Below are positions 45,711-57,490 of a stretch of DNA of 64,000 nt, one piece after another. The translations under genes were made by a program, and so were the position numbers. Source of the DNA: Sphaerosporella brunnea (taxonomy: Eukaryota > Ascomycota > Pezizomycetes > Pezizales > Pyronemataceae); assembly GCA_008704415.1 (NCBI GenBank), contig VXIS01000112.1, positions 62,001 through 126,000 on the forward strand, given 5' to 3'. Positions within the stretch are counted from its first letter, which is position 1, and each line of letters starts with the position of its first letter. Under the pieces are notes generated by a model. It did not search any database. It saw nothing but the letters and a program-made list of their open reading frames with translations, and was not told where the DNA came from.

Positions 45711-46910
45711 TGGGGGGTGTAGACGGAGTTTTGGTTCTGGCTTATTTTACTAGTACTACTACTACTTCATGGTCTTGGGTGGAACCTGCGGATTAGGGAG
45801 TTTTCCAATATACCTGTGTGAGTTACCGAGTGCTTTCTGGTGACGGTGAGTGCTATCTCCTTCGATGCAGAACTGAGATGCTTCGAGTAGCTTCATCTGA
45901 TCCTCGAGGGGTAAATAAAATAATAGAAAAGCTTCTGCTTGTGGTTTCTGCTGTGGCTTGTGGCTTATACAGCTCCTGCTAGTGGACCAGGTACTTATTT
46001 TCCTTCTGTCCCCGATGGGATGGGATGGGGTACCCGGTGCTGGGTGGGAGGGAAGAGGGGCGGGGGGCGTATACGCAGTAGTAGAGGTGCTGGTTAGATC
46101 TAGAGGGGAAAGACGCAGGGGTTGACCGCTGCCGTCTGGTTTCTATAAACTTCAGCCTTCAGGTCACTCGTCAGTTTTTACTTTGTGCCTGACGAAAGAA
46201 CCTATCACCGGAGGAGGAGGAGGAGGCGTGTTCCTGGGAAAAAAATAAAAAAAAATAAACTGTCACCGCGAGTGTCAAAGCACGTTGAGGTTGAAGACCC
46301 AGCAGTTTGGGAGAATTTACCACACACCGTTAAAAACTCATATACCTTGCCGACAAACCATCTTCCAGCACTGGATTTCGGATTCCTAGTAGACAGATAT
46401 GAGGGTGCCCCCCATCCCTGTTCTCGCTGCCCCCCCCCCCCCGCCTCAAATTTCTCAATGCACGGACTGTGCTAGTGGGGAGCGGGTGGTTTTAGTGTTT
46501 GTCTGAGTACTTCTCGTCGTCAGTTTAGAGTAGTTGTAGGCAGTGATCGTGAAGATGGTGAGCGCGGTGCTGGTGGAGGTTTTTGGGCAGAGCGTGGATG
46601 GTAGCCCTCCCTAATCACCACCAGCCAGTGGTGTCGCCGCCGTGGATACCTCTGGAAGTATGTCCTCACTCAACACTTTATCCCGCCAAAGCCGTTCTCA
46701 GTCATTCGACCTCTGTTCCTTGAAATTGCGCTGTCACTTTGGCGCTGTACCTTCCAAAAAAAAAAAAAAAACCTGTCGCCGCAAAATTTTGTACGCTCGA
46801 TACAGCAGCTCAGCGTGGTCGAGTGATACAGAGGGGTTTAAATACATAAACCCCCCGGTTTTTACAGCTAGCCGAAACACTCACTTACTCGCCAATCGAC
46901 CTTTGGTTCC

Positions 46911-46941
<31 letters not shown>

Positions 46942-48159
46942 CAAAATTGGATGAGCTGGGAGAGCTTTGCAATTGCTTTTTTTTAGGCTGCATAGACAAT
47001 GCAACGGCCCCCACGCAAACAGAAACACGTTCATCTAGCTTTCTGCATGGCGGAGCAAATTTATAAATGGTGTGGTGGTGGTTAGACCGGCACACTTACC
47101 AACAACGCAACAAAAACGGGTGGCTGCATCCCACGGGAGAAAAAAAAGGGCACGATGTCATCGCGTGATTAAGGTTCGCCTCTTTCGGCATTGGGCCGGA
47201 ATGCGGGGGTTGGGGGGTGAAAATGCGGGGTGCACAACTCAGGCACATCGAGCGTCAATGCTGATCGGCAGTTGTTGCAGCTCGGCGGCTGGAGCCCGAG
47301 ACACCGCAGCGGAGCTCTGATCCGATCCGGCGGAGCACAAGGCTGAAGCGAGCCAATCGAAGGCACATAGCAGACTCACTGCACAACCCGAGGTCCGCAC
47401 GTGCACGGCGTCTCCGGACCAACGGCAGGAAAACGGAAGGATCGCGGGGGATCTCCAGCGCAACAGCCTCGTCCAGCGCCGATGCGCCAGCCGTTCCTGC
47501 GGCGTTATGTCGTGCAGGGGTTGGCGGGCCAGGGGAAGCTGTCCGTTGCGTGTTGCGAGTGTGTGTGCATTCTGCTCCAGAGGCCGACGACATCGAAAGG
47601 TTCGAACAGCTGCTGCTGCTGCTCGCCGCCCTGTATGGTGCCTGGAAACAGCATCTCGAGCATCGGCTGGTGGGACTGGCTGACAGATGTGGACATCCAT
47701 CCGCCATTCTTCCCGGCCGTTTGCGGCCCTGAGATGTGGGCTGTCCACCTTTAAATTCCACACCAGCAGCAGGCGCCTTTTGAATGCTTCCCGCCTTGCG
47801 TGGGAATCGACTGTCGTGCCTCTCCCTGCTCCAGGGCGGAGGTCCATTGCCGTTTCGAGGATGGATCGGCCCGCAGAAGCCTCCGTGCCAGGCCAGCAGC
47901 AGATCATCCTTCCCTCCCTGCCTCGCTTTCTCTCCTCCCTCTTCCCTGTGTCCAGACTCTCTAGCTTCCTCCGCGTAAATTGAATGCAGTCGGTCTAAAC
48001 CCTTAGTTCTACCGAGAAGTGGGTCCGTCCTTTGTTTAAATTCCCCAGCTCCCGCAAATTTTGGTTCCTGATCCGCTACTGCAGCTGCCGCGAGTTTGAC
48101 CGATCGACGGAACATCTCAGCCGTCAAAAAGTCGGATTTCAACCTCAGCAGCCGTCACG
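45711..48159. other. 2.4-kb gene-free region with microsatellites
   Basis: No exon with family resemblance on either strand, although long open frames occur because the stretch 47240-48140 is GC-rich. A GA dinucleotide array lies at 46913-46942, A runs near 46756 and 46240, and a C(13) run at 46429-46442. The exo-glucanase promoter must lie at the right edge. Confidence 0.45.
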
Positions 48160-49617
<1,458 letters not shown>

Positions 49618-51865
49618 GTTTCGGGTTTGTGTAATGAGTCTCATTATGTTTTTGCATGGGTATTTTATGAAACTGGGATGCGGAGTATACCTTTTTTTTT
49701 AGCATACTGGAGTCGGTCGCTTTGTATATTAATCGGCACCGTGTGGAGTTTGCGAGCTTGCTTTGCATGTACGCAAGGAATGGTAATCACTGTTCTTCTG
49801 GGAAATATCACTCGACTGTGTCACCATGGCGTGTAACTACGGACCGCGTGCTACTGTACACACACGCTGATTCCCTTGTGCATGGCCGGCTGCAGCCCGA
49901 GAAGCGGAGGTGCCGACATTGGCAATTCTCCAGCTTGCTTGTAGGGTTGTAGTGAGGGATCTTTTGTTAGATACAGGGCCAAAGTGGCAGCATAAGGCAG
50001 AGAGGGGTATGACATAGTGAGATATTGTAAGCCTCTGGTGGCGGAGACTGGTGACTGTAGACCGGTGAAATACTTATCCGCAATGCTGGGATATTTCCCA
50101 GTTGTCAGTGGTAAATCTTTGCAACCGGTTGAAGCCTCACTAGATCACTCGGTGGGATGTCTGGCTATCCCTCACGAAAACATACAACTACAAGCTGTGG
50201 ATAACGGCGGCATGCGATTGCGATCAAACTTTCCATGCACACTGCGATGTTCTGTTATAAAAAATACAATGTCATGATATCTTGAACAATACCAAAAAAT
50301 AGGACAGCAGCGATATTAAACAAAAGCCTATCTCTCTCTCTCATTATTGCAGACTGAACTTGAAAAAAAAAACCGCCCCGGATATCTTCGACAGGCTGTA
50401 CATAAACCCCGAAATCCTTCGCAGCTCTTCTTGACGATGTTGGCCTTGCGGGGGGATATGCTTCTTCTTCTTCTTTTCTTCCCTTCTGCTTTTGCGTTTG
50501 CGTTTGCGTTTGCTTTGTGCGTGTTGGCGGCGCTGTTGGAGAGAAGCGATACCGAGTGCAGTCTGAGCAAGCACCCCCCGGTGCATGTTTGCTGATGTAA
50601 GGACTGTGGACGAAGCGCCGCTCGAGGATGGCTTGTTGGCAGCGGTGTTCTTTCCCGGGAAAGAAGGCAAAACGCAAAACCGAGCTTCGGGGTTGACGAA
50701 GTTTTCCGTTGGCGGTGAAAGAAAAACGGTGGAACTGATCCCGGGGGGCGGCTTGTCTGTTGAGAGTACTGCGACTGCCGCCAGAAAAAACCTGTTTGAG
50801 GAAGCAAAACCCGTCGCGGTGGTTTGGGTGGAAAACTGGTTGTGGCGTAGGGAGACTCGCCGCTACCCATTGTGGATTGCTGCTTCCGCCGCCGCGATGC
50901 ACGGTGGTTGGTTGGTTGATTCACTGCGTGGCACTCGGTTGTGGGTAGGGGACTGCAACGATCGTGGTGGAGACAGCGTCAGGTTGAAGAGACTCATCTC
51001 ATCGCCCCTCGCCTATGGCGCGGAACCGCAGGCCTCTCCGAGTCTTTGCAGAAGAACAAACGCCACCATAGAACAAGCACAACAGAATGAACCACTTGTC
51101 CCCCCGGGGCCATTCTCCAACCAAAAAAGTGTACCCGCAGTGGCCCCCGCCCCCCCCCCCCCCCCCAGCTCCCTCTCCTCGATAGAAAAAACCTCAGAAT
51201 CAGTGTTGACGGCTACCTATTTTGTGTCGTTTGCTGGTTGATGCATAGCTTTTCCCTAGCTTCCTCCTCGGGAGGAGAAGGCAAGGAGCAACCTGATGCC
51301 CGGTTGTCTTTTCTCTCCGGACGTTTAATTTCTCCCTTCAGCGGTACAAACCTCAAATGAATGCGTTTCTGAAATTATGTTCCCTCACTGGAATGGGATT
51401 TGGTTTGTGTGCAATTGGGATGTCAGCCTGAGATTTTCCCAGGCCCGACTTCGACGCCTTGGTTTTGCCACACTGTGGCGTCCCCCTCGAGTTCCCCCCG
51501 TCACGAACTGTTGTTCGGCTTCCCTGATTGTGGGCTGTCGCAGGGTCCTCGGGATTTTACTGGCTCTTCGATGAATAGCAGTAGGCATATCTAGCTCTCA
51601 GCTACGAGACATCGGAACGGCAATTGCAATTTAGTACATTCCTCATCACAGCAGAACAAGGCTCCAGCCTGTTGAATACAGGAAGAAGTACGTATGGCGT
51701 TTGCGAGCGTACCTGGGTGAGCACCAATAAATACTGTTCGACTCATTATGAACCAGCAACGCACGGCGACATCATAGGCTCGCGGCCAGAGCCACAATTC
51801 AGTATATATAACCACTGGCAAGTATCACCATATCCTCCATCAATCTACGCACAAACAAAACAACG
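49618..51865. other. 2.2-kb gene-free region
   Basis: No supported exon. It contains CTCTCT repeats (50327-50342), TTTGCG repeats (50490-50512), a C(16) run (51151-51166) and the promoter of the RtcB gene. Frames up to 218 codons occur here on both strands but show no family resemblance. Confidence 0.45.
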
Positions 51866-53512
51866 ATGCATCGTCTAACGCTGGCCAAAAACTCGAACCG
51901 AACGCAGCGAACCATAATCCTGCTATCTCCCAGCACTGCAGACCCCTTTGGCGCGCTTGTCGCCGGCGCCAAAACCAAGCTTCGGGTGCGAACCAAGCAC
52001 ATCCGCTTTTTCGCGCTGCCTACGGGTGCCGAAATCACAGACTCCGCCACGCTCCTGCATACGCTGGGCTCCTCCGCCAACGCGACCGTCCTCGTCTCCT
52101 CGGGCGAAGACTACATCGGCGCTTCTGCGGCCGCGCCACCCACCAGCACCACCCCAATCGTCCACCTCGCAAAAAGCACCTATGCCGACCCGCTCTCGGA
52201 AGCTCAACTCTCTGCGGCGGCGCAGCTGCCGGGGATCCTGCTGGCGGTGGGCCAGCCCGACCTGCACGCCGGCAGCAAATTCCCAATCGGCGCCGCGTTC
52301 GTGAGTGACGCCTGGCTGCATCCACCGCTGATCGGCAGCGATATCGGCTGCGGCATGTCGTGGTACCGGCTTACGCTCCCGCGCGCGGCGCTGGCGGGGA
52401 AAGGTGCGTGTGAGCGCATTGCGGAGACGCTGCGGGGGCTGGAAGGGGCGTGGATGACGTCACGCGAGCGGAGCGCCTGGCTCGGCGTGGAAAATTCCAG
52501 CGGCGTGGAAAAGTTCGATGCTGCCTTGGGCACCATTGGCGCTGGAAACCATTTCGCGGAGATACAGACGGTGGAAGAAGGCGCGGAGCTTGCGGGTGCG
52601 GAGGTGCTGCTGCTGGTGCATTCCGGCAGCCGCGGGCTCGGCGGCGACGTGCTGGGCCGCTTCTATAGTCCCCAAGAAGAGGAGGGGAAATCGGGCCAGA
52701 TCAGTATCGCCGACGAGCCGGAGCGCGCAAAGGAGTATCTGGCCCTCCACGATGAAGCGTGTCAATGGGCGCACGCAAACCGGGACCTCATCGCCCTGCG
52801 CTTCTTGCAGAAACTGGAACCTGGTGGCGCGTGGAGTTGCGATAGTGGTACCACGATTGAAGATATTGCGGCGTTGAGGCGGAAGCTGCGAGAGCGGAAG
52901 TGGGTTGATATTCACCACAATAATGTTGTGAAGACGTTGTGGCCCCCGCAAGGTGAGAATGAGGCGCCAGAACCACAGAAGGAGGTGTTTATCCACCGCA
53001 AAGGTGCTGCTCCTACTGATGCTGGCCACCCATTACTCCCCCTTCCTGGTTCCCGGGGAACTCCAACGCTTATCCTAAAACCCCTCTTCACGGCCGCCAA
53101 CGGCTTCGGAGGTAACCACGCGCTATCGGCAGCACACGGCGCAGGCCGGTCCATGTCCCGCACCAAAGCATCCGAAAAATTCAGGAACCGCTACGACGAA
53201 GCTAGCGGTGCCAGGAAGAAGGGCGATACATCAGGCGAGAAACGAAAGAAGGGGGATAGAGGCCACAACGACGGCGATTTCCTAGCCGGCGGTGGAGGAG
53301 GAGGAGGAGGGAGGAAGGGGAAGTCGACAACCAAGGGGGATGATGAGGATGGCGGCTGGGTGGTTTGTGAGGACAAAGAGTTGGTGTGGGAGGAGGCGCC
53401 CGAGGCTTATAAGGATGTTGAGAGCGTTGCTAAGGATCTGGTGGATGCGGGTGTTGCCGAGATTGTGGGGAGGTGTGTTCCAAGGGTTACTTATAAACTC
53501 AGGAAGGAATAG
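51866..53512 (+). CDS. rtcB: RtcB-type RNA-splicing ligase with a Lys/Gly-rich insertion
   Basis: Intronless 548-aa frame. RtcB enzymes join RNA 2',3'-cyclic phosphate and 5'-OH ends using GTP and Mn2+. Active-site motifs are present in order: QPDLHAGSKFPIGAAF; GSDIGCGMSW (metal-binding Asp and Cys); LGTIGAGNHFAEIQ; LLVHSGSRGLGGD; VDIHHNNVV; VFIHRKGAAP; and HGAGRSMSRT, which carries the histidine that takes the guanylate. The C-terminus CVPRVTYKLRKE retains the Lys expected near the end. Between the HGAGR motif and the C-terminus sits an unusual ~60-residue low-complexity insertion (KKGDTSGEKRKKGDRG then GGGGGGGG RKGK). Most ascomycetes rely on Trl1 for tRNA splicing, so this is not the usual fungal ligase; it could serve RNA repair. 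The absence of introns contrasts with its neighbours. Confidence 0.92.
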   Translation: MHRLTLAKNSNRTQRTIILLSPSTADPFGALVAGAKTKLRVRTKHIRFFALPTGAEITDSATLLHTLGSSANATVLVSSGEDYIGASAAAPPTSTTPIVHLAKSTYADPLSEAQLSAAAQLPGILLAVGQPDLHAGSKFPIGAAFVSDAWLHPPLIGSDIGCGMSWYRLTLPRAALAGKGACERIAETLRGLEGAWMTSRERSAWLGVENSSGVEKFDAALGTIGAGNHFAEIQTVEEGAELAGAEVLLLVHSGSRGLGGDVLGRFYSPQEEEGKSGQISIADEPERAKEYLALHDEACQWAHANRDLIALRFLQKLEPGGAWSCDSGTTIEDIAALRRKLRERKWVDIHHNNVVKTLWPPQGENEAPEPQKEVFIHRKGAAPTDAGHPLLPLPGSRGTPTLILKPLFTAANGFGGNHALSAAHGAGRSMSRTKASEKFRNRYDEASGARKKGDTSGEKRKKGDRGHNDGDFLAGGGGGGGGRKGKSTTKGDDEDGGWVVCEDKELVWEEAPEAYKDVESVAKDLVDAGVAEIVGRCVPRVTYKLRKE

Positions 53513-53640
53513 CCTCTTGATTGGGAATGGATCGATGTGGTGGATCATCGGGTGTGTGGTCGGCAATGTGAATCTCATAGGACTGCGCAAAACACATCAC
53601 CGACTGTACTGTCTAGTCCAATGCCTCTCTTGTGCCAACT

Positions 53641-53952
53641 AACACCGATGTTTACGTTCAGCGAGCAGGAGGGAATAGATGGGGGGAAGTGGAAGGAGGT
53701 TGCCTGGGAGGAGATAGGGCAATCATCGCTAGGGATTGTTATCTACATGAGGGTACATTCTTCCCCGCCGGCGGCAGTAGCAGAGCAATGGCCGCACCCC
53801 GCCAGGGACTGGAGGAGCCAGAAGGTTTGAACAGATCAAAAAAAATAAAAAAATACCTGCCTGTCTGTAGCTACCCCAAATCAATCCTACAAGGCGTTAT
53901 AGCACTCGAAAGTCACTTCAGGAAAAGTGCGAAAGCATATCTATCGCTTTAG
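53641..53952 (+). pseudogene. remnant of a piggyBac transposase
   Basis: Translated pieces match the intact copy at 11949 in order: GKWKEVAWEEIGQSSLGIVIYMRVHSSP (frame at 53680-53770) against GRPWKDVTAQEVGVWLGIVIYMGVHSSP; FEQIKKIKKYL against FEQIKRFLH; and ALESHFRKSAKAYLSL against LDQLRKSSQQYRTPS. Frames shift between the blocks and no catalytic Asp remains. It lies 130 bases after the RtcB stop. Confidence 0.75.
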
Positions 53953-54442
53953 GTCGAGCATGACCGGATGCCTATGCAGCAGGGTTTGCCTCGGCGGCGG
54001 CCACGGCCACATTTGCGACTCCCCTTCCGACTTTTCGAACCAGGCTGGTTATAGTCCGTAACGGGAGAGGTAGGTCTATCTCCCGGCCCTTCCTCCATAC
54101 GCAGATTGCTATATATATACATACACGCTTCCATGTGGGTGTTTGCGGGCGGCTACGCATACGCGGCGAAGATGGTTGGACATTCATTTTCCGTGTACTA
54201 CTACTCTACATGTTTTCAATGTGGTGGGTTTTGGGTGAGAGGACTTGATTGCAATTACCGCATTTGGCAATTATCAGCTCCCTCCCCCAGCCAGGCCACA
54301 GAGTCTTGGATTTTTTGACGGTGCTAACTGTTACTGAGCTGCCACATAGACTCGGCCGACTGTTAACGTCCTTGCAGTGTTGCTTGCGATACAGGGATGC
54401 TATACATTGCTAAACTACCTAGGCTACTCAGCGGAGCTCTTG
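53953..54442. other. gene-free spacer
   Basis: No exon. It ends at the 13-bp target repeat of the SINE-like copy. Confidence 0.4.
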
Positions 54443-54740
54443 AGATCTGCTGGCGGACGGCCGCTGCACAGGAGCAGTGATGGGTTTCCTAGGTAGCACG
54501 CATGTGGGACTATGGCCAAAGGTGGCCAACTAAGTTTTCTGACCGCGTCCTCTTCTCTTTCGGTTCTTCTATCACGAATTTCCTTTGTATGGCTCTTTCA
54601 GCGACGCTTTCCTTGCTTCCTTTTCCTTCGGAGGAGCGTGCCCCAGAGTAGGCGCAATGCCTAGGGGTGGCGATGATTCTGTATTTAACATGCCATGGCC
54701 GCAAGCGGCCAAATGCAATATGATTAAAACAAAAACAAAA
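54443..54740 (+). mobile_element. SINE-like retroposon copy 4 (longest copy)
   Basis: 298 bp flanked by a perfect 13-bp direct repeat AGCGGAGCTCTTG (54430-54442 and 54741-54753). The 5' half contains TGGCCAAAGGTGG (54513-54525), which resembles a pol III A box, and CGGTTCTTCTATC (54561-54573), a poor B-box match; the tRNA-derived head is therefore tentative. The 3' half shares TTCCTTTTCCTT(A/C)GGAGG with copy 5. It has the hairpin core GGCCGCAAGCGGCC (54697-54710) and ends ATGATTAAAAC(A5)C(A4). Confidence 0.85.
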
Positions 54741-54753
54741 AGCGGAGCTCTTG

Positions 54754-57099
54754 CGTGTAGCAATATAATACAGTGGCGACGATTAGCAGACTCAAGCTAG
54801 TCACCTTGACAACTTTTTTTCGGAAACTTGAAGAGTACCATGTGTCCAGGTAGATAGATAGGCGCAACGATCCAGAGCAGCTCCTGGCGCACCGTGTCGT
54901 GTCTGAAAGTAGGTAGCCAGCTTGTTGATGCACGTGGGGTTGAAGGTCCATGGTTGGATATATCAGTGCTAGCGAACGTCACGGAAAATCACTCGCTGCA
55001 TTGGCACCATTCACAACGGAAGGAGAAAATTATGTCATGTGGCGTGATACTCACACCTCCCTGCAAGACGGCAATCCCTCTTCCAGCATTTCCCTTGGAC
55101 GTCAGCTCTACCCCCCCCCCCCTCAAACACTAATCTAGACCCACCATCCGGTGCATCTGTGGCATTTGGCCGGGACTTCCTTGAAGGACGGTTCCGGGAG
55201 GAATGCAGAGGCCGGGTAGGTGGTGAGGTGCTGCTGGTAGGTGGTGATGTCCTGACCGGAGGAAAACGAGCCGGGGAAGATTGAGTGGTGGTGGGGGGGG
55301 GGCTCCTACGTATACATCGACTCGGTTGTAACTAGATAGCCGCTCACGGAGGATGTACGTCTCTCATGAATTTTTAGTTTCCAGCAAGGAGGAAAGGTAC
55401 ACTTTTTGCACCTAGCCTTACCCAATCGAAGCGCGCCAATTCTCACTCATTTTTTTTTTTTTTTTTTTCAAAAAATGCCACTTTGGGTAGTTCCCAGGAC
55501 TGGATCGTGAGCATGAATGGTGCAGCCTGTAACGGTGGCCAGAATGCCACATGCCGGGCCTGCTTGCCGGGGCGGGGCTGTGGCTCATCTAGGGGTAATA
55601 AATGGGCAAATCTATGGCCGCCGGCACAACATCGTAGCGTTCTTTCTAGACTATCTTGAAACCCATCAACATCATGATGAGCAAGACCCCTAACGGTTAC
55701 TACAGTCTGTGCCGGCATTGGCGGCTTATCCGCCGTTATTAGTCTCCATAAATAAGGCCACATAGTATTATTTATCGAACGACTTGGGGTCCGGCTATCC
55801 ACTTGGCTGCTAATTCCCAAGGACTTCGGAATCGATGCGGTCGGCAGAGAGGCGAGTTGTTCCCTGACCAGAGCCGTTGGTTCACGGACTGTGATGCACC
55901 GGAGAAATCATCACGCAGATTGATACAAAGCCTTGGGAGTGGGGTATGGTATATGCAAGTTATTCCCATTAATATATCAACACCAGGTATGGATAAATCC
56001 CACGCTAGAGGGATCCTCTCGTTTCCCCGAGTCTCAAAGATCCAGACGACGATGTCGACTTCTGGCATCCGCTAAATAGCATCGCCTTTTTTCTGGAACC
56101 GGCCGGACTGCGGAGTCGGAGAACCTTCATGTATAAAGCAGCGACGTCGGAACGATTTGTCGATGGGCGCATCCTGCGTAAGAGCCCACACTCCAACATG
56201 AATGAATGGCAGTGCTCCACATCCGTTGGTCAACACGATGACGAGCGTACGGCGGACCAGCGACAGACTGAATGTTCCCGATGCCAGCAACGCAGCAGCG
56301 ATTCACTCTCTTCCGGTGAAGGAGCTTCCCGAGTCATCCCCTCAGAAAGGTCCACCGCTCCTCAAGGCAACGGGCGGGAGTGTGGTGATGCTTAGCGCTT
56401 ACTTGTGGTGCGTGTCGTCATGGATGATGCTATGGAAAACATCGATTCAGAAGGCTACCCCCCCAAAATTAGCAGTTTTTGGCGCTCAAGCTTTCATAGT
56501 GTAATCAAGATCACTGCCCATATCGTCCACATGTGTTATTTGATCTCGACGGTAGGCCGATAGGAACGACCCTGCGACAAGCCGTCAAAACTTTGAACGG
56601 AGAACCTGGACAACCGCCGTGGCTTTCAGTCCCATATGGCTCTGGAGAATCCTTGGAGTCTATCTATAAGCAAGTACGAACAAATGATGGCATCTGGGCA
56701 CGCAATAATCGCAAACCCGGGAGTTTCCCTCAATCTAAACTACAACCCTGTGTACCATAGAGCAGGCTTTCCGATCTGCTCGGATCTTATGTAGCGTTTC
56801 TTTGGCCACAATTGCGCCCTGCTCGATCGTTGATTTGGGGATCTCGGATAAACGAATTGCTGCTGATAGGATGCCGTGCTTTTTGTGGCCGCCTGCAATT
56901 GGAAAGATCTCCATCTTCGCAACTAGCACCTTGAACCAGCATCAGTATGTGCTTGTAACTCTTGGTTTTTGCTTTAGAAGCGTACTTGAACTATGGTCCT
57001 AGGAGACTGTGCGTCAATAGCAATACCAAGATCCTAAAGAGGCGCTATAGTTTCAGCTATGTTAGACGCAAGCCGCTCGATAAACTACTTGTACAGATC
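54754..57099. other. decayed region without a supported gene
   Basis: Only short frames, none recognised. A minus-strand frame at about 55137-55285 (SIFPGSFSSGQDITTYQQHL...) looks peptide-like but has no partner exon or family. There is a T(18) run at 55450 and a C(10) run at 55110. Confidence 0.4.
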
Positions 57100-57255
57100 A
57101 AAGTGGGTGGTTTGTGGGGATAAGGAGTTGGTGTGCGAGGAGGCGCCTGGGGATTAGAAATATGTTGAGATCTGGTGGATGCAGGTGGGTTACTTATAAG
57201 ATAGGAATGGATTGATAATTTGATATGGCGTGTGATCGGCCGTGGGACTCTCATT
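57100..57255 (+). pseudogene. duplicated, decayed 3' end of the RtcB gene
   Basis: The sequence GTGGGTGGTTTGTGGGGATAAGGAGTTGGTGTG and the following blocks (GAGGAGGCGCC, GATCTGGTGGATGC, GGGTTACTTATAA, AGGAATGGATTGAT, GTGTGATCGGC) match, in order, the last ~150 bases of the RtcB coding sequence and its 3' flank (53357-53575). Deletions between the blocks and an in-frame TAG show it is non-functional. Confidence 0.85.
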
Positions 57256-57490
57256 TTCACTCGGACTCTATAGTAGTGCCCCATCTTGAATAGTTCTTTG
57301 GAGGTTGAAAGATCTTCAGATTCGAAGCTTTTGGATCCCAACAAGCACGGCTTTCTACGACAAAAATCGGACCCAAGCACGTTGTCGAACGGAATGCTGG
57401 AGCACATCTCCCTAAAGCTTCGAAATGAAAGCCAATGATTGCTGGTATATTCTCAGCTAGAAGAAATTCCCCTCCCTCACTTTCCCCCCC
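57256..57490. other. spacer up to the aldehyde dehydrogenase stop
   Basis: No gene seen. Confidence 0.35.

Noticed and set aside
47255..48142. 295-codon open frame on the minus strand
   Set aside because: GC-rich stretch with several overlapping long frames on both strands; composition is biased and no domain is recognisable.
50255..50924. two ~200-codon minus-strand frames
   Set aside because: Low-complexity KANANAKA-type repeats derived from a TTTGCG DNA repeat; no domain.
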